Source: Sphingomonas beigongshangi (GTDB lineage Bacteria; Pseudomonadota; Alphaproteobacteria; Sphingomonadales; Sphingomonadaceae). From it: a DNA stretch of 64,000 nucleotides. Position numbers and translations under genes: made by a program. Location of the stretch: NCBI RefSeq assembly GCF_016820445.1, contig NZ_JADHDT010000004.1, positions 248,001 through 312,000 of the forward strand, given 5' to 3'. A model generated the notes under the pieces. It saw nothing but the letters and a program-made list of their open reading frames with translations, was not told the DNA's origin and did no database searches. Of the stretch, positions 30,142 through 39,928 are shown piece after piece (the stretch's first letter is position 1; each line of letters begins with the position of its first letter).

Positions 30142-30666
30142 TCAGCCCGCCTTGCGCGTCTTGTTCAGCTTCTTGAGCAGCATATCGCGCTTCAGGCGGC
30201 TGATGTGATCGATGAACAGCACGCCGTTCAGATGGTCGATCTCATGCTGCATGCAGGTGGCGAGCAGGCCGTCCAGCTCTTCCTCGTGCGCCGTCCCCGT
30301 CTCGTCCTGCCAGCGGACGCGACACCGCGCCGGGCGCTTCACCTCGGCATATTGCTCCGGGATCGACAGGCAACCCTCGTTATACGTCGACAGTTCGTCC
30401 GACGTGGAGAGGATTTCAGGATTGATATAGGCATGGGGCTTGCGGATCGGCTTGCCCTCCTCGTCCTCTTCCTCCTGCAGGTCGATGACCAGGATGCGGC
30501 TGTCGACGCCGACCTGGATCGCGGCGAGACCGATGCCATGGGCATCGTACATCGTATCGAGCATGTCCGCGACGAAGGCGCGGGTTTCATCGGTGATCGC
30601 CTCGACCGGCTTGGAAACGAGGCGGAGACGCGGATCGGGAATTTCGACGATGGGAAGAACGGCCAT
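30142..30666 (-). CDS. def: Peptide deformylase
   Basis: A 174-residue metalloenzyme removing the formyl group from nascent proteins. All three motifs are present: [10 protein letters not shown] (44-53), EGCLS with metal ligand C99, and QHEIDHL with H141, E142 and H145. The matching fmt gene lies 700 bp away on the opposite strand, separated by recR. Confidence 0.95.
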   Translation of the reverse strand: MAVLPIVEIPDPRLRLVSKPVEAITDETRAFVADMLDTMYDAHGIGLAAIQVGVDSRILVIDLQEEEDEEGKPIRKPHAYINPEILSTSDELSTYNEGCLSIPEQYAEVKRPARCRVRWQDETGTAHEEELDGLLATCMQHEIDHLNGVLFIDHISRLKRDMLLKKLNKTRKAG

Positions 30667-30714
30667 GGCGGGTCAGCTATGGTGCGGCCGGCGGGGCGTC
30701 AAGCCGTGCGGCGG

Positions 30715-31311
30715 TCACGCGACCGGGCGACGCGCACGCAATGCCTGGGCAAGCGTGCCCTCGTCGAGATAGTCGAGTTCGCCGCCTACCGGCAGGCCAT
30801 GCGCGAGTTGCGTCACGCGGACGGGAAAGCGCTCGATGCGATCCGCCAGGTAATGCGCCGTGGTCTGCCCCTCCAGCGTCGCGTTCATCGCCAGCACGAC
30901 CTCGTCGATTCCCCCGGCCTCGATCCGGCGGATGAGCGCGTCGATGGCGAGATCCTCCGGCCGGACGCCCTCGAGCGCGGACAACCGCCCCCCGAGGACA
31001 TGGAAGCGACCCGGGAACAGGCGCGAGCGTTCGAGGGCCCAGAGGTCGGCCACCTCCTCCACCACGCACAGCGCGCGCTGGTCGCGGCGCGGATCGGCAC
31101 AGATCGCGCACGGATTCGCCGTGTCGACATTGCCGCAGACGGCGCATGTCTCGAGGCGTTCGTCGACCGCCTCCAGCGCGGCCCGGAGCGGCCCCAGCGC
31201 CGCCTCGCGCTTCTTCAGGAGATGCAGCACCGCCCGTCGTGCCGAGCGGGGGCCGAGGCCGGGCAACCGCGCCAGCGCCTGGGTCAGGGCTTCGATTTCG
31301 GGAGACGCCAT
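30715..31311 (-). CDS. recR: Recombination mediator RecR
   Basis: A 198-residue protein of the RecFOR pathway. It has the N-terminal helix-hairpin-helix ([20 protein letters not shown]), the C4 zinc finger with C56, C59, C68 and C71, and a Toprim domain from about 79. Full length. ATG at 31311, with the frame open further upstream but without family sequence there. It diverges from fmt over 54 bp. Confidence 0.95.
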   Translation of the reverse strand: MASPEIEALTQALARLPGLGPRSARRAVLHLLKKREAALGPLRAALEAVDERLETCAVCGNVDTANPCAICADPRRDQRALCVVEEVADLWALERSRLFPGRFHVLGGRLSALEGVRPEDLAIDALIRRIEAGGIDEVVLAMNATLEGQTTAHYLADRIERFPVRVTQLAHGLPVGGELDYLDEGTLAQALRARRPVA

Positions 31312-31365
31312 GAAGGAACAGATAGGGGGTTGCGCCGTCCGCCGCCAGCGCGTTGAAGGGCGGCC

Positions 31366-32277
31366 ATGCGGATCGTTTTCATGGGCACGCCGGAGTTTGC
31401 GGTGCCGACGCTCGACGCGCTGGTCGCGGCTGGTCACGACGTCGTGGCGACCTACAGCCAGCCGCCGCGGCCAGGCGGACGTCGCGGCAGGGAATTGGTC
31501 CCGTCCCCCGTGCATCGGCGCGCGGAGGCGCTCGGCATCGTGGTGCGCACGCCCACGTCGCTGAAGGATGCCGATGCGCAGGCGGCCTTCGCCGCGCTCG
31601 CGCCCGATATCGCGGTCGTCGCGGCTTATGGCCTGATCCTTCCCAAGGCAGTGCTTGCGGCGCCCGTTCATGGCTGTCTGAACGTCCATGGCTCGTTGCT
31701 GCCGCGCTGGCGCGGGGCCGCGCCGGTCCAGCGCGCGATCCTCGCGGGCGATGCGGAAACGGGTGTCGGCATCATGCAGATGGAGGCCGGGCTCGACACG
31801 GGTCCCGTCCGGCTGGAGGGGCGCGTCGCGGTCGACCGAAAGACGACCGGCGAACTGACCGCGGAGCTCGCCCAACTCGGCGCGCGGCTGATGGTGACGG
31901 TGCTCGCCAACCTCGACGGCCACCCCCCGGTCGCGCAGCCCGAGGAGGGCGTCACCTATGCCGCCAAGATCGACAAAGCGGAGGCGCGGATAGATTTCAC
32001 CCGAAGCGCGGTGGCGGTCGAGCGATTGGTGCGCGCGATGAACCCGGCGCCCGGTGCGTGGTTCGAGCTGCGCGGCGAACGGATCAAGGTGCTGGCGTGC
32101 GAGGCGCTACCCTTCACCTTTCCCGGCGGCGCCGGAGAGACGGTGGACGATCGGCTGACCATCGCCTGTGGCGACGGCGCCATCCGGCCGGTGCTGGTGC
32201 AGCGCGCGGGCCGGGGCGTGACGAGCGCCGAAGAGCTGCTGCGCGGATTTCCGATCGCGTCGGGCATCGCGCTTTGA
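31366..32277 (+). CDS. fmt: Methionyl-tRNA formyltransferase
   Basis: A 303-residue enzyme that formylates initiator Met-tRNA. The catalytic residues N106, H108 and D144 lie in [17 protein letters not shown] and MEAGLDTGP. The C-terminal tRNA-binding domain (about 205-300) is present. It overlaps truA by four bases (TTGA). Confidence 0.95.
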   Translation: MRIVFMGTPEFAVPTLDALVAAGHDVVATYSQPPRPGGRRGRELVPSPVHRRAEALGIVVRTPTSLKDADAQAAFAALAPDIAVVAAYGLILPKAVLAAPVHGCLNVHGSLLPRWRGAAPVQRAILAGDAETGVGIMQMEAGLDTGPVRLEGRVAVDRKTTGELTAELAQLGARLMVTVLANLDGHPPVAQPEEGVTYAAKIDKAEARIDFTRSAVAVERLVRAMNPAPGAWFELRGERIKVLACEALPFTFPGGAGETVDDRLTIACGDGAIRPVLVQRAGRGVTSAEELLRGFPIASGIAL

Positions 32278-33014
32278 CGCGGTTCGCACTGACGGTGGAA
32301 TTCGACGGCCGCCCCTTCATGGGCTGGCAGCGGCAGGCGCACGGGCCGAGCGTGCAGGGCGCGATCGAGGCTGCGGTACTCGCGGTGACCGGCGAGCCGG
32401 CCAACGTCCATTGCGCGGGGCGGACCGATGCGGGGGTGCACGGCCTGGCGATGCGCGCGCATGTCGACATCGACAAGGCCATCGCGCCGTTCCGCCTGAT
32501 GGAAGCGCTCAACGCGCGGCTTCGCCCTGCCCCCGTCGCCATCCTCGCCTGCGACACCGTCGCGACGGATTGGCATGCGCGCTTTTCCTGTGTCGGCCGG
32601 GCCTATGCATATCGCATCGTCAACCGGCGCGCGCCGCTGACCTTCGAGCGCGGGCTCGCCTGGCAGGTGCCGCAGCCGCTCGACGAGGTGGCCATGCAGC
32701 ACGCCGCGCAGCGACTGGTCGGACGTCATGACTTCACCACGTTCCGATCCGCGCATTGCCAGGCGGACAGCCCGATCCGCACGCTCGACCGGCTGGACGT
32801 GGTGCGCGCGGACGACCGCATCACCGTCCATGCGGAGGCGCGATCCTTCCTGCATCATCAGGTGCGCTCGATGGTGGGCTGCCTGGCGATGGTCGGCATG
32901 GGGCGCTGGACCCCCGACGATCTCGCCGCGGCGCTGGCGGCGCGTGATCGCGCGCGCCTGGGCCTGAACGCGCCGCCCGACGGCCTGTTCTTCGTGCGGG
33001 CCGTCTATCCTTGA
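32274..33014 (+). CDS. truA: tRNA pseudouridine synthase A
   Basis: A 246-residue enzyme making pseudouridines in the tRNA anticodon stem-loop (positions 38-40). The catalytic aspartate is D52 in [11 protein letters not shown]. The start is TTG at 32274, overlapping the fmt stop; the family N-terminus ([19 protein letters not shown]) begins exactly there. The 3' end overlaps the convergent methyltransferase gene by 10 bases. Confidence 0.94.
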   Translation: MTRFALTVEFDGRPFMGWQRQAHGPSVQGAIEAAVLAVTGEPANVHCAGRTDAGVHGLAMRAHVDIDKAIAPFRLMEALNARLRPAPVAILACDTVATDWHARFSCVGRAYAYRIVNRRAPLTFERGLAWQVPQPLDEVAMQHAAQRLVGRHDFTTFRSAHCQADSPIRTLDRLDVVRADDRITVHAEARSFLHHQVRSMVGCLAMVGMGRWTPDDLAAALAARDRARLGLNAPPDGLFFVRAVYP

Positions 33015-34216
33015 GGTGGGCGGACGAACCGCGCGGCTAGCTCCACATGCGTCGACCAGCGGAACTGGCCGACGGGCTGCACCCAGTCCAGTCGCCAGCC
33101 GCCGTCGCACAGGATCTTCGCATCGCGGGCGAAGCTGCTGGGATTGCAGGAGACATAGCCGATCACCTTGGTCTGGCAGGCGGCCAGCGCCTCGACCTGC
33201 TCGCGCGCGCCGCTGCGCGGGGGATCCAGTACGATTGCGTCGAACCTGTCGAGCTCAGCGACCGTGAGCGGGCGGCGATAGAGATCGCGATGTTCGGCGA
33301 AGATCGGGCGCTGGGCGAGTGCGGCTGCCGATTTGAGCGCCATGATCGCATCGCGCGCGCCTTCGGCGGCATAGACGCGCCCGGGCATGGCAAAGGCAAA
33401 CGTGCCCAGGCCGCTGAACAGATCGGCGACGGTCCGCGCGCCATCGACCGCTTCGCGCATGGCGGCGACGAGCGCCGCCTCCCCCTCCCGCGTCGCCTGC
33501 AGGAAGGACGCGGGCGGCAACGGCACAGGCACGCCACCCAGCGTGACCGTCACCGCCTGCGGCTCCCACCGCCCTTCCGGCCCCATGCCGTCGTCGAGCG
33601 CGAACCGCGCGATCCGCTGTGCCTCGCAGAAGGCGGTGATCGCCTCCGCTGCCGCAAGCCCATCCGCCGCGATGCCGCGGACGAGCACGTCGACACCTTG
33701 GTCGGCGAGCGTCAGGTGGATGTCGGCGCGACGCCGCAGGCCGAGCCGCTGCAGCAATCGCCGCAACGGTGCGACGAGCGCGAACAGTTCGGGCAGCAAC
33801 ACATGGCATTCGACGATATCGACGATGGCATGGCTCTTCTCGCCGGTGAAGCCGAGCTGGATGCGGCCGCCCTTCGCCTCCGCATGGAGGGTCGCGCGGC
33901 GGCGGGTGCCGGGCGGCGATACCAGCGGGGCGCGCAGCGGCGCGGCGAGCCCCTGCGCATCCAGCGCCGAGGCGATGCGATCCGTACAGAAGCCGGCGTA
34001 GCTCGCCTCGTCGAGATGTTGGAGCTGGCATCCGCCGCAGGCGGGGAAATGACGGCAGGGCGGCGTCTGATGGTGCGGGCCGGGAAGGACCAGGCCATCG
34101 CCGGTCAGCGTGTCGCCGGGCGCGGCGAAGGCGGCGTGGCGCCCGTCGGCGGTGATTCCGTCGCCGCGCGCGGCGACGCGCAGGATCGTGCTGCTGTCGG
34201 AGGTCTTGTCTGTCAC
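33005..34216 (-). CDS. Class I SAM-dependent RNA (uracil-5) methyltransferase, RlmD/TrmA type
   Basis: A 403-residue methyltransferase with an N-terminal TRAM-like start, an iron-sulfur cluster pattern [11 protein letters not shown] (C54, C60, C63) with a fourth cysteine in DIVECHVL, a SAM domain ([13 protein letters not shown]) and catalytic motifs VLDPPRSGA and [13 protein letters not shown]. The cluster favours RlmD- or RlmC-like enzymes over TrmA; the exact rRNA target cannot be read. The ATG overlaps the upstream nnrDE stop by four bases. Confidence 0.87.
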   Translation of the reverse strand: MTDKTSDSSTILRVAARGDGITADGRHAAFAAPGDTLTGDGLVLPGPHHQTPPCRHFPACGGCQLQHLDEASYAGFCTDRIASALDAQGLAAPLRAPLVSPPGTRRRATLHAEAKGGRIQLGFTGEKSHAIVDIVECHVLLPELFALVAPLRRLLQRLGLRRRADIHLTLADQGVDVLVRGIAADGLAAAEAITAFCEAQRIARFALDDGMGPEGRWEPQAVTVTLGGVPVPLPPASFLQATREGEAALVAAMREAVDGARTVADLFSGLGTFAFAMPGRVYAAEGARDAIMALKSAAALAQRPIFAEHRDLYRRPLTVAELDRFDAIVLDPPRSGAREQVEALAACQTKVIGYVSCNPSSFARDAKILCDGGWRLDWVQPVGQFRWSTHVELAARFVRPPQG

Positions 34217-35604
34217 GCCCCCGCTCTGGCGGGGGTGAGCGCGCTTGCCAAGTCGTCAGCGATGAAGCTTTTGCCTGCGATCTGCGCGGCGCGTGCATGC
34301 AGCCAAACGCCCGCGACCGCCGCCTCGAAGGGATCGGCGCCGGGATGGGCAAGTTGCGCGGCGATGGCGCCGGCCAGAACATCGCCCGTTCCGGCCGTCG
34401 ACAGCCAGGGATTGCCGGTCTGCGTGACGATCGCGCGCCTGCCATCGGCGATCACCGTCGTCGGCCCCTTCAGCACGACGACGGCGCCTGCGCGGCGGGC
34501 GGCGGCGGCAGCACGGTCGATCGCGCTGCCTTCCCCCTCGCCGAACAGACTGGCAAATTCACCGGCATGCGGCGTCAGCACCGTTGGCGCGCGCCGGCGG
34601 CTAAGCGCCTCGGGCGTGACCAGATGGAGCGCGTCGCCGTCGACGAGCAGGGGGGTATCCGCATGCGCGAGGGCGGTTTCCACCCTGCGTCGCGCCTCGT
34701 CATCGCGGCCGAGCCCCGGTCCGATCACGCATGCACCGATGCGGCGATCGTCCAGCGCGTCGGGCGCATAGGGGCGGTGGACGATCGCGGCAGGTCCACC
34801 CTGCCCCGCGTCGCCGTAGAGCGCGACATAGCCTGCACCCGCGCGCAACGCCGCCTCGCCAGCGAGCCGCACGGCGCCCGCCATGCCGCCCGTGACGATC
34901 GCCACCATGCCGCGACTGTATTTATGCGAATGCGGTCCCGGTTCCGGCAAGCACGGGTGTCCGGCGACGTACGTGGTCGCATCATGGTCCGTCAGTCCGA
35001 TGTCAATCAGGCGCACCGTGCCGCAGGCGCCGGCGCCAGGCTGAAGAACATGCGCCGGCTTCACCGCGCCTAGCGCCAGCGTCAAGTCGACCGACGCCTC
35101 TGCCAGCCAGGGCGGCAGGCGCCCGCTGTCCGCCTCGACCCCGGTCGGCACGTCGACCGCGATTATGAATCGGGCCGCCGCCCGACAGCGGGTGAGCACG
35201 CCGTCGAGCGCCGGATCGAGCGGCCGGTCGGTGCCGATGCCGAGCAGGGCGTCGACGACGACGGGCGCGGCGGGGGCATCGGCGAGCCGTTCGATCCTGC
35301 CGGACCAGGCAGCGCGCGCGCGGGCCGCGCAGGGTGTGCGAGACTCACCGACCGCCGCGATCCGCACGGCATGGCCCATGTCGGACAGCCGGCGCGCGGC
35401 GACATAGCCGTCGCCGCCGTTGTTACCGTTGCCGCACAGAACGAGGATTTCGTCGCCGCCCGCGAAGCGGCGAGCGGCCAGCGCGATCCCCTCGCCCGCC
35501 CGGTCCATCAGCGTATCGGCATCGGTGCCGGCGGCGAACAGCCGAGCCTCGGCGTCGCGCGTCGCGGCCGCGGTCAGGATCGGCCGACCGGCAACGTCGA
35601 TCAT
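34213..35604 (-). CDS. nnr: Bifunctional NAD(P)HX epimerase / ADP-dependent dehydratase
   Basis: A 463-residue fusion that repairs hydrated NAD(P)H. The N-terminal NnrE domain (about 1-205) has LVLCGNGNNGGDGYVAARRL; the C-terminal NnrD dehydratase (about 215-460) has LTPHAGEFASLFG and the GTGDVLAGAIAAQL anion-hole motif. Both halves are complete. It overlaps the genes before and after it by four bases each. Confidence 0.93.
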   Translation of the reverse strand: MIDVAGRPILTAAATRDAEARLFAAGTDADTLMDRAGEGIALAARRFAGGDEILVLCGNGNNGGDGYVAARRLSDMGHAVRIAAVGESRTPCAARARAAWSGRIERLADAPAAPVVVDALLGIGTDRPLDPALDGVLTRCRAAARFIIAVDVPTGVEADSGRLPPWLAEASVDLTLALGAVKPAHVLQPGAGACGTVRLIDIGLTDHDATTYVAGHPCLPEPGPHSHKYSRGMVAIVTGGMAGAVRLAGEAALRAGAGYVALYGDAGQGGPAAIVHRPYAPDALDDRRIGACVIGPGLGRDDEARRRVETALAHADTPLLVDGDALHLVTPEALSRRRAPTVLTPHAGEFASLFGEGEGSAIDRAAAAARRAGAVVVLKGPTTVIADGRRAIVTQTGNPWLSTAGTGDVLAGAIAAQLAHPGADPFEAAVAGVWLHARAAQIAGKSFIADDLASALTPARAGA

Positions 35605-36008
35605 CGCGCGCGCCGGACCGTCGCGGGCAGACGGTACCGGTCTCCGCCGATCGCCACCTCGATCCCGTCGCCCGCGATGGCGACGACGGCACGCTCCGCC
35701 CCGTCCGCCGCGACGACCCCGCGGCCGTCGCGGGTGACGAGCAGACGGTGAAAGCGTCCGTCGTCCGCGTGGCGCACGGTCAGCACCAGTCCGCTGCCCG
35801 TCTGCATCTGTTCCACCGTGCAGGTACGCGCCAATCCTGCATCGCCGTGCGCGCAGAGAATGCGACCGTCGTCGCTCGCGGCCTCGCGCTGCTGCGTCTC
35901 GAAGCGTGCGACCGCCTCGGTATTGGCGGTGCGGTCGGCGTGGCCGGAACAGGCGGCGACCAGCAGCAGGCCGCCACCCGCGACGAGGTCAGATATCCGC
36001 GTAGACAT
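35601..36008 (-). CDS. Putative small lipoprotein
   Basis: A 135-residue protein with a lipoprotein signal peptide ending in LLLVAAC (lipid-modified C20). The mature part is mostly beta-strand-like with two cysteines (CAHG..., RTCTVEQM) and no domain I recognise. It overlaps ilvD by 20 bases and the nnr gene by four, so it is part of the ilvD operon. Function unknown. Confidence 0.75.
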   Translation of the reverse strand: MSTRISDLVAGGGLLLVAACSGHADRTANTEAVARFETQQREAASDDGRILCAHGDAGLARTCTVEQMQTGSGLVLTVRHADDGRFHRLLVTRDGRGVVAADGAERAVVAIAGDGIEVAIGGDRYRLPATVRRAR

Positions 36009-37707
36009 GGGTTTCGGCGCGCGCTCCCGGGTGGGTGACGGCGCCCTTGTAGGCCGGGCCGACATTCTGGGCATAGCGCCACAATGCACCCGAGCCGTAA
36101 TCGTTCACCCGTCGCGTCCATGCCGCGCGGCGTTCGGCGAGTATCGCGTCGTCGACCAGAAGGTCGATCGTCCCGGCTTCCGCATCGATGCGGATCGCGT
36201 CCCCGTCCTCGACCAGCGCGATCGGACCGCCCTCCGCCGCCTCCGGCCCGACATGGCCGATGCAGAACCCGCGCGTGCCCCCGGAAAAGCGACCGTCGGT
36301 GATCAGCGCGACCTTCTCGCCCATGCCGAGGCCATAGAGCGCCGCCGTGGTCGACAGCATCTCGCGCATGCCGGGACCACCCTTCGGCCCTTCATACCGG
36401 ATCACGATGACCTCGCCCTCGCGGATCGCGCGCGCCTCGACCGCGGCAAAGGCGTCCTCCTCGCGATCGAAGCAGCGCGCCGGCCCTTCGAACTGGAGCC
36501 GGTGCATGCCCGCGACCTTCACGATCGCGCCGTCCGGCGCGAGGCTGCCGCGCAGACCGACGACGCCGCCGGTCGGCGTGATCGGCGTCCGGACGTCGTA
36601 GATCACCTTCTGGTCCGGATTCCAGGTCACCTGGTCGATGTTCTCGCCGAGCGTCCTGCCGGTGACCGTCAGGCAGTCGCCGTCGAGCAGGCCCCCCGCC
36701 AGCATCGTCTTCATCAGCATGTAGACGCCGCCCGCCTCGTACATGTCCTTCGCGACATACCGGCCGCCGGGCTTGAGGTCGGCGATATAGGGCGTCGATC
36801 TGAAGGCCTCCGCCACGTCGAACAGGTCGAAGTCGATGCCGGCCTCGTTCGCCATTGCCGGCAGGTGGAGCGCGGCATTGGTCGATCCCCCCGTCGCGGC
36901 CACGACACGCGCCGCGTTGACGAAGGCGGCGCGGGTGCAGATGTCGCGCGGCCGTAGCTGGCGCGCGACAAGCTCCATCACCTGCGCGCCCGCCGCCACC
37001 GCGATCTGTTCGCGGCTGGTATAGGGGGCGGGCGTCATGTTGCTGTTGGGCAGGCTGAGGCCGATCGCCTCGCCGACGCAGGCCATGGTATTGGCGGTGA
37101 ACTGCCCGCCGCAGGCGCCATGGCCGGGGCAGGCGACCTTTTCCAGTTCGTGCACCTCGGACAGGGGACAGCCGCCGGCGGCATATTTTCCCACCACCTC
37201 GAACACGTCGACGACGGTGACGTCGCGATCGCGGAAGCGTCCCGGCAGGATCGACCCGCCATAAACGAAGATCGAGGGGATGTTGAGGCGCAGCATCGCC
37301 ATCATCATGCCGGGCAGGGACTTGTCGCAACCCGCGAAGCCGACGAGCGCGTCGTAGCAATGGCCGCGCACCGACAGTTCGACCGAATCGGCGATGACCT
37401 CGCGGCTGACGAGGCTGGCCTTCATCCCCTGGTGCCCCATGGCGATGCCGTCCGTGACGGTGATGGTGTTGAAGCGACGCGGCAAACCGCCGCCCTGCAC
37501 CACCCCGGACTGCGCCGCATCCGCCTGCGCATCGAGCGTGGTGTTGCACGGCGCCGAGTTGTTGCCGGCGCTGGCCAGCGCGACGAACGGCTTGGCGATG
37601 TCCTCTTCGGGAATGCCCATCGCATAGTAATAGGACCGGTGCGGTGCGCGCTCCGGGCCGACGGACACATGGCGACTGGGCAGGCGGGACTTGTCGAACT
37701 GGGTCAT
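35989..37707 (-). CDS. ilvD: Dihydroxy-acid dehydratase
   Basis: A 572-residue iron-sulfur dehydratase of valine, isoleucine and pantothenate synthesis. The cluster ligands are C54, C127 and C199 ([14 protein letters not shown] and [11 protein letters not shown]); K129 sits at the position of the carbamylated lysine. Length is normal. The gene carries a downstream lipoprotein gene overlapping its 3' end. Confidence 0.95.
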   Translation of the reverse strand: MTQFDKSRLPSRHVSVGPERAPHRSYYYAMGIPEEDIAKPFVALASAGNNSAPCNTTLDAQADAAQSGVVQGGGLPRRFNTITVTDGIAMGHQGMKASLVSREVIADSVELSVRGHCYDALVGFAGCDKSLPGMMMAMLRLNIPSIFVYGGSILPGRFRDRDVTVVDVFEVVGKYAAGGCPLSEVHELEKVACPGHGACGGQFTANTMACVGEAIGLSLPNSNMTPAPYTSREQIAVAAGAQVMELVARQLRPRDICTRAAFVNAARVVAATGGSTNAALHLPAMANEAGIDFDLFDVAEAFRSTPYIADLKPGGRYVAKDMYEAGGVYMLMKTMLAGGLLDGDCLTVTGRTLGENIDQVTWNPDQKVIYDVRTPITPTGGVVGLRGSLAPDGAIVKVAGMHRLQFEGPARCFDREEDAFAAVEARAIREGEVIVIRYEGPKGGPGMREMLSTTAALYGLGMGEKVALITDGRFSGGTRGFCIGHVGPEAAEGGPIALVEDGDAIRIDAEAGTIDLLVDDAILAERRAAWTRRVNDYGSGALWRYAQNVGPAYKGAVTHPGARAETHVYADI

Positions 37708-37750
37708 GGCGCAGCCCTATGTCGCGGGACCGCCCCTCAACGCAAGCTTA

Positions 37751-38665
37751 TTACGCGTAATAGCGTATGCGCGCCCGCCGCAGCGTGCGATCCTCGAGCG
37801 AATAATAGAGCGAGATCATGCCGTCCTCGACCACGGTCGATGCGGCGAAGGCGATATCGGTCTTGCTCCGCTCCACCGGCGGCGGCGGCAGGATCACCGG
37901 TTCGAGCCCGCGTCCGGTCACCGTCGCGAAGTCGGCCGAGAAGCTGACCCATCCGATGCGCCAGCGGGCGTCGAGGGTCGCGCCATTGTAGAACATTACC
38001 GGATCGGCGCCCGGCAGCTGACAGATCGGGCCCGTCGACAGGTGCCAGTTATCCCACGAATCCGCGCGGATCGGGAAGGGATCGGCGAGTGACACCCAGC
38101 GATCGTGAAGCTGCGCCGCGCTCGCGACGCCGACGCGCGATGCGCCTATCCCCTGCTCTTCCGCCGCGGCATATTCGTAGAACAGCCGCCAGTCCCCGGC
38201 CGGCATCTGGACGACGGTGGCTTCCTTGATGTTGCCCTCTCCGGGCGGCGCGGCGAGCACGATGCGCTGCTTCTTCAGGCTTTGCAGCGTCGGGCCGGTC
38301 GCGACGATCATCACGCCCTGCGAGCGTGCGGCATCGACGCCCGTGTAATAGACGACGTAATCGCCGTTACCGTCGATCAAGACGGTGGGGTCCTCGCACC
38401 CGCCGGCATCCGCATCCGCCGGGTCGTCCCCGGGCGCGATCGCGATCGTGTCGTCCAGCGTGAAGGCCAGCCCGTCATCGCTCCAGCCGCTGGCGATCAG
38501 GCCGGTGGGATCGTGCGGGCCGAGCGGGTCCGGCACGCCGCGCACCAGCATCCGGTAGCGCCCGCCTTCGCGCCAGACGAAGGGGCTCATCAGATCCATG
38601 CCGTCGAGCGGCGATCCGGCGGCGATCGAGACGGTGTCGAGCTGTTCTACGGCATAGGTCGGCAT
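37751..38665 (-). CDS. GH130-like five-bladed beta-propeller protein
   Basis: A 304-residue cytosolic protein resembling family 130 glycoside hydrolases/phosphorylases. The catalytic region GCEDPTVL (E91, D92, P93) matches the family EDPR-type motif, although arginine is replaced by threonine. GH130 enzymes act on beta-mannosides by phosphorolysis or hydrolysis. No sugar transporter or mannoside gene is nearby; its neighbours are an SDR gene upstream (10 bp) and ilvD downstream. Substrate unknown. Confidence 0.75.
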   Translation of the reverse strand: MPTYAVEQLDTVSIAAGSPLDGMDLMSPFVWREGGRYRMLVRGVPDPLGPHDPTGLIASGWSDDGLAFTLDDTIAIAPGDDPADADAGGCEDPTVLIDGNGDYVVYYTGVDAARSQGVMIVATGPTLQSLKKQRIVLAAPPGEGNIKEATVVQMPAGDWRLFYEYAAAEEQGIGASRVGVASAAQLHDRWVSLADPFPIRADSWDNWHLSTGPICQLPGADPVMFYNGATLDARWRIGWVSFSADFATVTGRGLEPVILPPPPVERSKTDIAFAASTVVEDGMISLYYSLEDRTLRRARIRYYA

Positions 38666-38675
38666 CGTGTCGCGC

Positions 38676-39455
38676 TCAGGCTCCCTGTGCGATCACCAGC
38701 GACAGCGCGCCGTCGATCGTGACGGTGGTGCCGGTGATATAGTCCGCCGCAGGCGACAGGAGGAATGCGACCAGCGTCGCGACCTCGTCCGCCGTCCCCG
38801 CACGCCCCCAGGGTATGTTCGCCTCCAGCTTGTGCCGATAGTCCTGGTCCTCGACCGCGTGCTGGTTCATCGGCGTGAGGATCATGCCCGGCGCCACGCC
38901 GTTGACCGCAATGCGCTGTGGCGCGAGCTCCAGCGCGAGCGTCGCGGTCAGCTGCGCGAGGCCGCCCTTCGCCGAATCGTAATCGACCCCGCCAGGCCGT
39001 GGCGCGCGCTCGTGGATCGACGAGATGTTGACGATCCGCCCGCCGGTCTTCGACGGCGTCAGCGCGCGGACGAAGCGACGACAGGTGAGGAACGGGCCGA
39101 CGAGATCGGCGTGCAGCACGCGGTCGAACTGCGCGAGCTCCATGTCGACCAGCTTGACGCCGCTCATGTTGAGACCGGCGGAATTGACCAGCCAGGTGAC
39201 CGGGCCGAACGCCCGCTCCGCGGCGGCGAACAGCGCCTCTACCTGCGCCTCGTCGCCGACGTCGCATTGCACGGCCAGCGCCTTGCCGTCGCCACCCGCC
39301 GCGGATGCGACCTTGGCCGCGGCATCGGCGTCCTTGAAATAGGTGAAGGCGACGCGCGCGCCGGCAGCCGCCAGCGCGTGGACGCAGGCGGCACCGATGC
39401 CCGATTCGCCGCCGGTGACGATGGCGACGGGCTGTGGCTTGGATGGCTCGGTCAT
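38676..39455 (-). CDS. Short-chain dehydrogenase/reductase
   Basis: A 259-residue classical SDR with the cofactor motif TGGESGIG (14-21), NSAG and the catalytic tyrosine and lysine in YDSAKGG; the C-terminal LSPAADYITGTTVTIDGAL is typical of glucose/ketoacyl-type SDRs. Substrate unknown, perhaps a sugar, since a GH130-like gene follows. I use the ATG at 39455; an upstream start at 39500 is possible. Confidence 0.87.
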   Translation of the reverse strand: MTEPSKPQPVAIVTGGESGIGAACVHALAAAGARVAFTYFKDADAAAKVASAAGGDGKALAVQCDVGDEAQVEALFAAAERAFGPVTWLVNSAGLNMSGVKLVDMELAQFDRVLHADLVGPFLTCRRFVRALTPSKTGGRIVNISSIHERAPRPGGVDYDSAKGGLAQLTATLALELAPQRIAVNGVAPGMILTPMNQHAVEDQDYRHKLEANIPWGRAGTADEVATLVAFLLSPAADYITGTTVTIDGALSLVIAQGA

Positions 39456-39521
39456 GTCGGCCGAGCGAACAAGGTCCCCTGCCGGTTCCGTGACATTCAC
39501 GTCACGAGCCGGCGAAGGCGA

Positions 39522-39872
39522 TCAAAGCGCTTCGAGGGCCTTGGCGACACCGTCCATGGTGAACGGCTTCTGCAGCACGGGCCGATCGCGGAACTGGGCG
39601 TCGACGCTGTCGTCGCCACCGCCGGTCGCGAAGACAAAGGGAATGTTCTGCGCCGCCAACGCCTCCGCGACGGGCGTGCTCTTCTCGCCGCCCCGCAGAT
39701 TGACGTCGAGGATCGCCGCGTCGATGCCGCCGCTCGCCACGCGGTCGAGCGCGCCCGCGACCGTGTCGACGGTGCCGACGTGTTGCTTGTCGAGCACCTC
39801 GAGGAAATCCTCGAGCATCATGGCGATCAGCGGTTCGTCCTCGACGATGAGGATCTGTGTCGGCGATGGCAT
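39522..39872 (-). CDS. Single-domain response regulator with an FATG motif (SdrG-like)
   Basis: A 116-residue protein consisting only of a receiver domain: E11/D12, phospho-acceptor D56 in AILDVNL, T83 and K102. The segment IPFVFATGGGDD (78-88) places F81-A82-T83-G84 around the switch threonine, as in the FATGUY family of alphaproteobacterial single-domain regulators involved in the general stress response. It has no output domain, so it must act by protein contact or as a phosphate carrier. It lies 56 bp after cckA. Confidence 0.82.
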   Translation of the reverse strand: MPSPTQILIVEDEPLIAMMLEDFLEVLDKQHVGTVDTVAGALDRVASGGIDAAILDVNLRGGEKSTPVAEALAAQNIPFVFATGGGDDSVDAQFRDRPVLQKPFTMDGVAKALEAL

Positions 39873-39928
39873 CTGCCGGCCTTACCGTCGCCGACCACGC
39901 ATTGCCACCATCTTGTTGCGCAGCCGGT

